Part shown: one piece after another, positions 24,658 to 33,048 of the stretch
How the letters are laid out: each line of letters opens with the position of its first letter
Position numbering within the stretch: position 1 is the first letter of the stretch
DNA from: DAMCZI01 sp032095175
GTDB lineage: Bacteria > Bacillota > Clostridia > Clostridiales > Caloramatoraceae
Length of the DNA: 64,000 bases
Assembly (NCBI GenBank): GCA_032095175.1
Contig: DAMCZI010000025.1
Coordinates: forward strand, 1 to 64,000
Direction: 5' to 3'
Position numbers and translations under genes: made by a program
The notes under the pieces: model-generated
Database searches by the model: none
What the model was told of the DNA's origin: nothing
Seen by the model: only the letters and a program-made list of their open reading frames with translations

Positions 24658-25305
24658 ATGAGAATATTAGTAGGACAACCAGTACATGAAAAAGGAATTG
24701 AGCAGCTAAAAAATGAAATCGTTTTAAACAAAGGAATTGAAGCTGTATTGTATCCTGAAGGGTATCTCATAGATGAAAAAGCGCTGGATAGTGCTTGTGA
24801 AATTGCAAGTGAGTACAATGTAATGATTATTACATCTTATATGAAAGAAAATAAAAATAAAGCAGTAATAATAAACAATTGTGGTGAAAAAATTTTGGAA
24901 AGAGCAAAGACTCCTCCAAATGAAGAGGTTGAATTGTATCAGCCTTTAGCTGTTGACTATAATGAAACGACAATTGGATATCTGCTTTGTATGGAAATCC
25001 TAAAGGGAGTTAGGAATTTAAAAAAGGTAAACAAAAATATTGATTTTGTTGGACATCCAATAGGTGTAGGAATGTTCAGTGATGAACAGTTTGAACTATG
25101 GATAAATGAAGCAAAGAATATTGCCAGAACATATAAAACAATTATAATTGGAACAAGTCATGCAGATGGTTCATATAGAAACTGTGGAGTTTCAATCCCT
25201 ATTTCATATTGTATCGATAGTGATGGAGAACCAATATATATTTCAAAAGCAGATACAAGAACGAGGATTGTTGACATAAGTACAAAATGTGTTGAGGTGC
25301 TGTAA
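24658..25305 (+). CDS. Nitrilase-superfamily carbon-nitrogen hydrolase (short)
   Basis: A 215-residue member of the nitrilase/amidase superfamily, which cleaves non-peptide C-N bonds. The likely Glu-Lys-Cys triad is Glu34 (LYPEGYL), Lys84 (ERAKTPP) and Cys111 (LLCMEIL). It is shorter than the usual 250-280 residues, and the loop around Lys is compressed. The ATG follows CGAGGTG. A second family member starts 83 bp downstream, so the two are probably co-expressed. The sequences are divergent, so this is not a simple recent duplication. Substrate unknown. Confidence 0.8.
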   Translation: MRILVGQPVHEKGIEQLKNEIVLNKGIEAVLYPEGYLIDEKALDSACEIASEYNVMIITSYMKENKNKAVIINNCGEKILERAKTPPNEEVELYQPLAVDYNETTIGYLLCMEILKGVRNLKKVNKNIDFVGHPIGVGMFSDEQFELWINEAKNIARTYKTIIIGTSHADGSYRNCGVSIPISYCIDSDGEPIYISKADTRTRIVDISTKCVEVL

Positions 25306-25387
25306 ATCCTAAATATAAAAGTAATCAATTTTTTAGTGTAATTGTTGAAGATATTGATTATACACCAATATAAAGGAGTACTTAATT

Positions 25388-26164
25388 ATGAATATATCAG
25401 TGCTTGTTGGGCAATTCCCAATAACATTTAATATATATGAAAATTTAAAGAAAATACAGTTGATATTAGAAAAATCACAGAAAGATGATATAGTTGTTTT
25501 ACCTGAAGGAGCATTATCAGGATATAGTGATGATATTACTTTTCTCAAAGATATCAATGTAAATGAACTTAAAAATGCAATGGATTTGGTAAGAGAAGAA
25601 GTAATGAATAGAAAGATACATTTAATATTTGGTTCTTGTATCTATGAAGAAGATATTTGGTATAATGCAGCCATCTGTTATTCATATAGTAATTCGGATT
25701 TTATATATAAAAAGTTAAATTTAGCATTTCATGAAAGAGGACATTTTGAACAAGGAAATGAGTTAGAAGTTTACCCGCTTAATATTGAAGGGAAAACTAT
25801 AAATATAGGTATGCAACTTTGCAGAGAAATTCGCTTTCCTGAGCAGTGGAGATGGTTAGCATTAAAAAATGCAGATATATTTGTGTATTTAACAAATGCT
25901 ATACAAGGAAAAGGACTTTCGGTCTGGCGAAGCCATCTTGTTAGTAGAGCGGCAGAAAACCAAAGATTTTTAATAAGTTCTAATAATGCTCATATAAATC
26001 AACATTGTCCTACTATGTTAATAGATCCAAAAGGAGAGATAATTGAAGAAATATTATCAGATAAACTTTGTTATTTTAGAAAAGAAATTGAACTTAATCA
26101 GGTTTCAAATTGGTTCATAGATCAATGTAGAAATGATATTGTTAAATTAATTAATATTAAATAA
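25388..26164 (+). CDS. Nitrilase-superfamily carbon-nitrogen hydrolase
   Basis: A 258-residue enzyme with a clear catalytic triad: Glu40 (VVLPEGALSGY), Lys109 (YKKLNLAFHERGHF) and Cys145 (GMQLCREIRFPEQWR). The length and block order fit omega-amidase or N-carbamoyl-type hydrolases; the charged CREIRFPE motif is typical of the family's carbon-nitrogen hydrolase branch. The ATG follows AAAGGAG. It is the second gene of a two-hydrolase unit and ends at a terminator. The substrate cannot be read from the sequence. Confidence 0.88.
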   Translation: MNISVLVGQFPITFNIYENLKKIQLILEKSQKDDIVVLPEGALSGYSDDITFLKDINVNELKNAMDLVREEVMNRKIHLIFGSCIYEEDIWYNAAICYSYSNSDFIYKKLNLAFHERGHFEQGNELEVYPLNIEGKTINIGMQLCREIRFPEQWRWLALKNADIFVYLTNAIQGKGLSVWRSHLVSRAAENQRFLISSNNAHINQHCPTMLIDPKGEIIEEILSDKLCYFRKEIELNQVSNWFIDQCRNDIVKLINIK

Positions 26165-26165
26165 A

Positions 26166-26212
26166 GCTGGTCGTATATGGTGTTAAAGCATCATACACGG
26201 CTTGTTTTTTGT
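26166..26212 (+). terminator. Terminator of the nitrilase pair
   Basis: An imperfect long stem (AAGCTGGTCGTATATGGTG region with CATCATACACGGCTT) is followed by GTTTTTTG. Confidence 0.7.
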
Positions 26213-26307
26213 ATAATCTTTTAAAACCACCTATTTATAAAGAATTTATTAAGATTTATTTTGTAATATTGCTTCTAAGTATAATAGTAAATGTAGGAGG
26301 AGCTTTT

Positions 26308-27009
26308 ATGAATGAAAATATACTTATTGTTGAGGATGATACAGAAATCGCAAGAGTTGTAGCAGATTATTTGCAAAACAAGGGCTATAGAGTTTTATGG
26401 GCATCAACTGGAGTCGAGGGACTGTATGAATTTAAAAATGGAGACTTTGATTTGATTATAGTAGATGTTATGATGCCTGAGATGGATGGCTTTACTTTAT
26501 GCAAAAATATAAGGCTTATAAGCGAAGTCCCAATTCTAATTACCAGTGCAAAAAATAATGAAGAGGATAAGGTTAAGGGCTTAAGACTTGGAGTGGATGA
26601 TTACATAACAAAACCCTTTAGTCTTGTTGAGCTTGAAGCAAGAATAGAATCTAATTTAAGAAGGTACAGAATAATTAATAGAACCATGGAAAATGGAAAC
26701 ACATTAAACTTTAAAGAAGGACTTAGTGTTAACTTGGTCAATAAAACTGTAACTATTAATGAGGAGGATATTCATCTAACATCGACGGAATATGAATTAT
26801 TGCTGCTTATGATGAAGAATCCTAATAAAGCATTTACAAAAAAAGAACTTTATGAAAATGTGTGGAATGAACCTGATATTAGTTCAAATAACATTGTAAC
26901 TGTTCATGTAAAACAATTAAGGGAAAAAATAAAGGACAGTATTAAAAAGCCAAGGTATGTAGAAACTGTCTGGGGAACTGGTTATAGGTTTATTGGAGAG
27001 AAAAAATGA
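26308..27009 (+). CDS. OmpR/PhoB-family response regulator
   Basis: A 233-residue two-component regulator: receiver domain with acidic pair ED-D at 9-11 and phosphoacceptor Asp53 (IIVDVMMPEMDG), Lys in TKPF, then a winged-helix DNA-binding domain (LTSTEYELLLLMMKNPNKAF, WGTGYRF). ATG 26308 follows GGAGGAGC; the longer frame from 26209 has no such site. The stop overlaps the kinase start by 4 bases. First gene of a regulator-kinase-lipoprotein operon. Confidence 0.95.
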   Translation: MNENILIVEDDTEIARVVADYLQNKGYRVLWASTGVEGLYEFKNGDFDLIIVDVMMPEMDGFTLCKNIRLISEVPILITSAKNNEEDKVKGLRLGVDDYITKPFSLVELEARIESNLRRYRIINRTMENGNTLNFKEGLSVNLVNKTVTINEEDIHLTSTEYELLLLMMKNPNKAFTKKELYENVWNEPDISSNNIVTVHVKQLREKIKDSIKKPRYVETVWGTGYRFIGEKK

Positions 27010-28469
27010 AGCTGAAAAAATGGATTATATTGTCCTATATAATAGTAATGCTTATACCAATGTTAATGGCGGGTTTTCTATATAAATGGATTGAAGATTA
27101 TAACAAAAGAATTGAGATTTCTGATTATATTGATACGATAAATAAATTTGATAAATATGAGGAAATATTAAATAACCCTGAAATTTATTTGCAGGAAAAA
27201 GGGAATTTAAAAATACTCGATAATGATGAAAAAAATAAAATTCAGATTAAGCTCTATAGTAAGCATGGGTTTATATTTTATTCGTCATTAAATTATGATT
27301 ATAAGTACTATCAGAATAGTGAACTTCTATATAAGAATTTATATGAAATAAAGCATGGGCACAGAGCAGACAGCATAAAAAAACCTGTATTCAAGGATAA
27401 TGAGATTGTAGGCTTTTATGAAATATCCATAGTAAGGGACAGATGGCTTAAGGGTGTAAATTTTAGGACATCCTTTGCAGCAGCATTATTTATAATTATA
27501 GCCTTAGCTATATTTTTATATGCAGTATGGCTTATAGATAGAAAGCTTAACAAACCAGTTAAAAAACTTATATATGCAATGAATATGTTTGCAAAAGGGC
27601 AAAATGTTGATATTAAGTATAATAAAAAGGATGAGCTTGGGGAACTTATAACTCATTTTACCAGCATGAAGGAAGATATTGAGGAAAAGAAAGGTCAATT
27701 GCTAAAGCAGCAAAAAATAAAGGAATATATGATAGCTGCAATTTCCCATGATTTAAAGACTCCTTTAACAGCTATAAGGGCTTATGCTGAAGCATGTAAT
27801 ACTCAGAGTAATATGCCAGAGGAAACAATTAAAAATTATACATCAATAATACTTAACAAATGTGATTATATGAAAAACATGCTTGATGATCTTCTTACAT
27901 ACACAGTCTTAACCTCGGATTATAAAATGGATTTTAAAGAAGTAGAGGGACAGGAGTTTTTTGAAATGCTTTTTTCCGGTTATGACGAGATTTGTGAGAA
28001 GAAGGAGTTAAATCTTCATGTTGATGTTAATATCAATGGAATGTATAAGGTTGATGTAAACCAGATGATAAGAGTTGTAGACAATCTGGTAAACAATGGC
28101 ATTAGATATACACCACAAAACAAAAACATATACCTGGGAGCTTTTTCTGATGATTTTTCTTTACCATCATGGATTGATGGAGAATTTACAAATATAATAG
28201 ATGATTTTAGAAAAGATGGTGCTGTATTAATAGTTAAAAATGATGGCCAAGCCATAAACCAGGATGAATATAAAAAGATATTTACACCATTTTATCAGAT
28301 TGATGCTTCAAGAAACAAAACAAAGGATAAAGGAACGGGTATTGGACTTAGCACTGTAAAACTCATTGTCGAAAAGCATGGTGGAAAAATAAAAGTACTT
28401 TCCAAGGATGGCTATGGGACAATTATGATTTGCTATATAAAAAGGAATTGTGATGGGGAGGGTTTTTAG
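27006..28469 (+). CDS. Membrane sensor histidine kinase
   Basis: A 487-residue kinase partner of the preceding regulator. The N-terminal transmembrane helix (residues 7-26), an extracellular sensor of about 120 residues, a second helix (about 157-177) and a HAMP-type linker lead to the dimerization domain with His248 (AAISHDLKTPLTAI), then an HATPase domain (DNLVNNGIRYTP, DKGTGIGLST). The start overlaps the regulator's stop (ATGA). Its signal is unknown; the lipoprotein encoded next may be part of the sensed process. Confidence 0.95.
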   Translation: MKLKKWIILSYIIVMLIPMLMAGFLYKWIEDYNKRIEISDYIDTINKFDKYEEILNNPEIYLQEKGNLKILDNDEKNKIQIKLYSKHGFIFYSSLNYDYKYYQNSELLYKNLYEIKHGHRADSIKKPVFKDNEIVGFYEISIVRDRWLKGVNFRTSFAAALFIIIALAIFLYAVWLIDRKLNKPVKKLIYAMNMFAKGQNVDIKYNKKDELGELITHFTSMKEDIEEKKGQLLKQQKIKEYMIAAISHDLKTPLTAIRAYAEACNTQSNMPEETIKNYTSIILNKCDYMKNMLDDLLTYTVLTSDYKMDFKEVEGQEFFEMLFSGYDEICEKKELNLHVDVNINGMYKVDVNQMIRVVDNLVNNGIRYTPQNKNIYLGAFSDDFSLPSWIDGEFTNIIDDFRKDGAVLIVKNDGQAINQDEYKKIFTPFYQIDASRNKTKDKGTGIGLSTVKLIVEKHGGKIKVLSKDGYGTIMICYIKRNCDGEGF

Positions 28470-29572
28470 TGATAAAAAAACTTATTTCTTTAATAATGAT
28501 TGTTTCAATTGCATGCACTTCAATTTTAACAGGATGCAATACAAAATCTGTTGATCTAATTCCTGAAAAGATCGTTGCAAAGGCAATGGAAGCAGATAAA
28601 GATATGAAAACTTATTATTGTGAAGGAAAAATGCAAATGTATGAAAATGACAAACTCATGTCGGATGCATCAATAAAAATATGGAATGATATGAAAAACT
28701 CGGTATTAAGGGCTAGATGTGAAGTAAAATTAAAGGATGATGAATCCATTTCAACAAATGATGGTAATAAGATGATTGTTTATAGTAAAAGGAATAACTC
28801 GGCATTTATTATGGATTCACTTGGCAAGGATGGAAATATGCCCTTAGCTGAAACACCAAAGGAAACCTTTATAAATCTAATGGGAAATTTAAAGGGTTAC
28901 TATAATATATCAACAGTAAATGAAGAAAAGATCAATGGGTTTCATACTATACATATGATTGCTAAGGCAAAGGAGAAAAGTTCCATAACAGGAGATATGG
29001 AGTTTTGGATAGATAAGGAAACATGGTTTGTTGTAAAAACTGTATCACAAGTTTCAAATGTAAAATCTATATTTGAATATACAAAAGTAGATACAAAGGT
29101 AAAGATGGAGGAAAGTCTTTTTACTCAGAAGCTGCCAGCTGATGTAAAATTAGAGAATATGGATTCTAAAACTAATGAAAAGAAATGTACATTAAAGGAA
29201 GCTTCAGATCTGCTAAAAAATCCTGTTCTATATGTACCAGATTCCTTAGGATATAAACTTGTAGATGTGAAATATTTAAACTCTAATAATAAGGAATTTC
29301 CAGTAGAAATTATGGAAACATATGAAATAAATAAAAAACAAGCCTTTACAATAAGTGCAGTTCTTCCAAAAACAAAAACAGATGATGACTTTGAAATCCC
29401 AGGGGTCAAAAAAATCAAGGTTAGAGGAATAGATGGTGGTATAGTAGAGATGGATGGATATTTAATATACTGGGAAGAAAAAAATTTAAACTATTCTGTT
29501 ACAACCTATAATCCAGAGATAAGCCTTAATGAAATTAAGAATGTAATTGAAAACATGATATATACAAAATAA
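28469..29572 (+). CDS. Lipoprotein with LolA-like N-terminal and DUF4367-like C-terminal regions
   Basis: A 367-residue exported lipoprotein: a hydrophobic leader ends in the lipobox ILTGC. Residues 35-215 resemble LolA/LppX-type lipid-binding folds (YYCEGKMQMY, MEFWIDKETWFVVK); the last 130 resemble DUF4367, seen in proteins tied to sporulation or anti-sigma signalling. GTG 28469 overlaps the kinase stop by one base and has GGGGAGGG at 28455-28462. It is therefore translated together with the two-component pair and is likely an output or accessory of it. Confidence 0.75.
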   Translation: MIKKLISLIMIVSIACTSILTGCNTKSVDLIPEKIVAKAMEADKDMKTYYCEGKMQMYENDKLMSDASIKIWNDMKNSVLRARCEVKLKDDESISTNDGNKMIVYSKRNNSAFIMDSLGKDGNMPLAETPKETFINLMGNLKGYYNISTVNEEKINGFHTIHMIAKAKEKSSITGDMEFWIDKETWFVVKTVSQVSNVKSIFEYTKVDTKVKMEESLFTQKLPADVKLENMDSKTNEKKCTLKEASDLLKNPVLYVPDSLGYKLVDVKYLNSNNKEFPVEIMETYEINKKQAFTISAVLPKTKTDDDFEIPGVKKIKVRGIDGGIVEMDGYLIYWEEKNLNYSVTTYNPEISLNEIKNVIENMIYTK

Positions 29573-29722
29573 ACAATACAATATCCAGTAAGATGTTTGC
29601 ATTTTGTTTTTAAACAGTCCTCTAGATTAGTAATATTCTAGGATGTTTGAAAAAACAGAATTTAAATGTATATAAGATGCAGCATTAAAGAAAATAAAAA
29701 CAATTAGAGAGGGTGGGGTTTT

Positions 29723-32700
29723 GTGTATTTAAGAACAAAGAAAAATGTACTACAAAAATGTTTAGTAATGTTCATAATAGTTTGCTGCTTGTTTACATCA
29801 GTTTCAGTATATGGAAAAGCAGCTGTAGAGCCTAAGCTTAAAATAGGAAGCACATATTCAGGCTTTGAACTTGTTAAAAGGGAATACAAAGAAAATGTAA
29901 AATCATATATTAATGAATTTCAACATAAAAAGACAGGTGCAAAGCTTATTTATGCTGAAAATAATGATGAACAAAAGAGGTTTGCTATTACATTTAGAAC
30001 ACCCTGTACCGATAATACAGGTGTAAACCATATACTAGAACATTCGGTTCTTTGCGGCTCAGAAAAATTTCCTATAAAAAATCCCTTTGCAAAGCTTATA
30101 AATAAATCATTGAACACAGAAATGAATGCATATACATATCCAGATAAAACAAGCTATGTGGTTTCCAGTAAATATGATAAGGATTTTAATAATTTAGTAT
30201 CGGTGTATTTGGATGGTATATTTTCACCTAATATATATAAAACAAAAAACATATTTCAACAGGAAGGCTGGCGCTACGAATTAGCTTTAAAAGAAGCGGA
30301 GTTAAAATATAATGGTGTTGTTTATAATGAAATGAAGGGCGTCTATTCAAAACCTGATGAAGTTTTACAAGATGCTATTAATAAATCATTATTCCCTGAC
30401 ACTTGCTATAAGTATCAATCAGGTGGAAATCCAAGCTTTATAACAAATTTAACATATGAAAAATATTTAGAAACGCATAAAAAATATTACCATCCATCAA
30501 ACAGCTATACCTACATATATGGAAATGTTGATATATTAAAGCTGCTGCAATATATTGATGAGAATTATTTTAGTAAATATGAAAAGAAAACCATAGATTC
30601 TAAAATAAGTTTACAAAAACCTTTTAAAAATCAAAATAGCCTAGAGGCACAATATAATGTACCACAGGAAGAAAAAACTGATAACAAAACCTTTTTTTCT
30701 TTTAACTATGTAGTAGATACTATTAATAATAAGCAGGATTTTATAACATTAGGACTTCTTAATTATTTAATGATGTATTCTCCAAAGGCACCTCTTAAAA
30801 ATGCACTTAAAGATGCCGGCTTTAATGAGGCTGATATTAGCGTTTCAGCTATGCCAATACTTCAACCAGTTGAGAGTATAATATTGAGAAATGCAAATTA
30901 TAGCGATAAAGAAAAGTTTAAGAAAATTATAAATGATACCTATACAAGAATAATTGCCAAGGGCTTTGACAAAGAGGATGTACAGGACCTTTTAAATCAA
31001 AGTCTGAAAAACAGAAAATTAGACAAGGCTTTTGAAAATTTCTTATCAATAAATTCAGTACTTATATCAAATAGCATAGATCAAAGCTGGATATATGGCG
31101 GAGATCCTACTTTATATTTAGATAATAAGGATGTAGTTCAGGACATAAATAACAGAGTTAAAAAGGGAGAAAGATACTTTGAAAACTTTTTATCAAAATA
31201 TTTGTTTAACAATAACCACAGCTCGTTTGTAACTTTAAATCCTAAGGCTGGGTTAGATGAGGAAATCAATAATTCTTCAAAGAAAGCATTAGCACAATAT
31301 AAATCAAAATTATCAAATAGTGAATTAGATAAGATTATTAAAAATAATAATGAGTTTGTAAAGTGGCAAAACACACCTGATTCTAATGAAGCATTAAATG
31401 CATTACCAAAGCTTTCATTGGAAGATCTTAAAAAACCTGTAGTGAACTATCCTACAGAAGAAAAAAATATAAATGGAGTAAAGGTTCTTAATCATGAACT
31501 TGATACCTCTGGAGCTTCTTATATAAAATTATTTTTTAATACTAATAATGTACCTCAGGATAAACTAGTTTATCTAAACTTATTGGGTTTATCCTATGGA
31601 ATGCTTGAAAGAAGCTTTGATACTAAAAATTATACCTCCGATGAATTTACAAAAGAATGTGAAGAAAATGAAATTGTTATTACAGTATTAAATAGTGTAA
31701 TGACTAAATATGATGATGACTCTAAATATAAGCCTATGCTAACTGTTTCTGCTATATGTCCAAATGATTCAATATCCAAAACACTAGTACTAACTAATGA
31801 AATGTTATTTAATTCAAAATTTAATAACAAGGAAAAGATAAGAGATAATATAAAAACAATGGTTAAAGTATATAATGAGGTTCAAAAGCAGGGCGGTTTG
31901 AAAGCTGTGGCAAGGCTTCAGTCATATTTTTCGCCAGGAGCTAAATATAATAGTGAATTGGAAGAAAACTTTTATTCTTTTATAGTTGACTTAGACAAGA
32001 ATTTCGATAAAAAAATTGATGAAGTTATTAAAAATCTAAACGAAGTAAAGGCTTTAGTGTTTAATAAGGAAAATCTAGTTGCAAGTTTTACAAGTGATAA
32101 AGAGAGTTTTTCTGATTTTCAAAATAGCTTTGCAGAGTTTTCTAAAGGTTTAGGGGAAACAAAATATGTCCCATACGATTATAAATTTGATTACAGTGTT
32201 AAAAATGAGGCATATATAACAGATGAAAAGGTTCAAACTGTAGCAAAGGGCTACAATTTTAATAAACTTGGATATAAATACAGTGGCAGCTTAGATATAG
32301 TTGGAGCTATTTTAAATGATTACTTGTTTAATACAGTAAGAATAAAAAATGGAGCCTATGGTGCAGTGGCATCAATACAACCAACAGGAAGTGTTATCTT
32401 TGCATCCTTTAGTGATCCAAATTTAAAAGAAACCCTGGATACATTTGATTCGTTGGGAGACTACTTAAAGTCATTAAAAATCTCAGATGAAGAGCTTGAA
32501 GCTTATATTATAGCAGCATTAGGAAAATATGATAGTGAGGCTGCACCTGTATTCATATCGGCTATAGCTGATGCATTCTATATATTTGGCGATGATGCTA
32601 ATAAAATTTATGAAATAAGGGAGCAGATTTTAAATACAAAGCTCGATGATATTAATAAATTTGGGGATATGATAAACGAAATCCTTAGACAAAACAACTA

Positions 32701-32776
32701 TTGTGCTGCAGGAAATAGAGAGAAAATAGAAGAAAATAAAGACCTTTTTACAAAAATAATTGATATTTCAAAATAA
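29723..32776 (+). CDS. Secreted M16-family zinc peptidase (insulinase/presequence protease type)
   Basis: A 1,017-residue secreted metalloprotease. A signal peptide (residues 8-33, CCLFTSVSVYGKA) is followed by the inverted zinc motif HxxEH (His103, Glu106, His107 in NHILEHSVLCGS) and the distal Glu in YNEMKGVYS (about 203). The long, single-chain clamshell with four related domains and the HILEHSVLCGS wording mark the M16C subfamily. GTG follows GGGTGGGG. Its own short intergenic region suggests a separate transcript. It probably degrades peptides outside the cell. Confidence 0.93.
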   Translation: MYLRTKKNVLQKCLVMFIIVCCLFTSVSVYGKAAVEPKLKIGSTYSGFELVKREYKENVKSYINEFQHKKTGAKLIYAENNDEQKRFAITFRTPCTDNTGVNHILEHSVLCGSEKFPIKNPFAKLINKSLNTEMNAYTYPDKTSYVVSSKYDKDFNNLVSVYLDGIFSPNIYKTKNIFQQEGWRYELALKEAELKYNGVVYNEMKGVYSKPDEVLQDAINKSLFPDTCYKYQSGGNPSFITNLTYEKYLETHKKYYHPSNSYTYIYGNVDILKLLQYIDENYFSKYEKKTIDSKISLQKPFKNQNSLEAQYNVPQEEKTDNKTFFSFNYVVDTINNKQDFITLGLLNYLMMYSPKAPLKNALKDAGFNEADISVSAMPILQPVESIILRNANYSDKEKFKKIINDTYTRIIAKGFDKEDVQDLLNQSLKNRKLDKAFENFLSINSVLISNSIDQSWIYGGDPTLYLDNKDVVQDINNRVKKGERYFENFLSKYLFNNNHSSFVTLNPKAGLDEEINNSSKKALAQYKSKLSNSELDKIIKNNNEFVKWQNTPDSNEALNALPKLSLEDLKKPVVNYPTEEKNINGVKVLNHELDTSGASYIKLFFNTNNVPQDKLVYLNLLGLSYGMLERSFDTKNYTSDEFTKECEENEIVITVLNSVMTKYDDDSKYKPMLTVSAICPNDSISKTLVLTNEMLFNSKFNNKEKIRDNIKTMVKVYNEVQKQGGLKAVARLQSYFSPGAKYNSELEENFYSFIVDLDKNFDKKIDEVIKNLNEVKALVFNKENLVASFTSDKESFSDFQNSFAEFSKGLGETKYVPYDYKFDYSVKNEAYITDEKVQTVAKGYNFNKLGYKYSGSLDIVGAILNDYLFNTVRIKNGAYGAVASIQPTGSVIFASFSDPNLKETLDTFDSLGDYLKSLKISDEELEAYIIAALGKYDSEAAPVFISAIADAFYIFGDDANKIYEIREQILNTKLDDINKFGDMINEILRQNNYCAAGNREKIEENKDLFTKIIDISK

Positions 32777-32794
32777 ATAAAATATAATCTTTAT

Positions 32795-32850
32795 AAATCC
32801 ATGCAGATGGCTGTAGAAATTACATCTATCTACATGGATTTGTTTAAATT
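32795..32850 (+). terminator. Terminator of the M16 peptidase gene
   Basis: AAATCCATG pairs with CATGGATTT (32795-32803 and 32833-32841) with a further inner stem; a TGTTTAAATT tail follows. Confidence 0.6.
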
Positions 32851-33048
32851 ATCGCATCTTGGAACTTATTGTAGATATATAAGGTCATAAATATGCAAGA
32901 TGTTTTTATAATAGTAATGAAATTCTTTATATCCTGCTTTTTCAAAAAAATTTTGCAAAGCTGGTTTAATTATGTTATGTTTGAAAAGGTTGAATGTAAT
33001 AGAATTTTTACTTTGACATAAAATAATTTGCTAAAATGGGGTGACAGT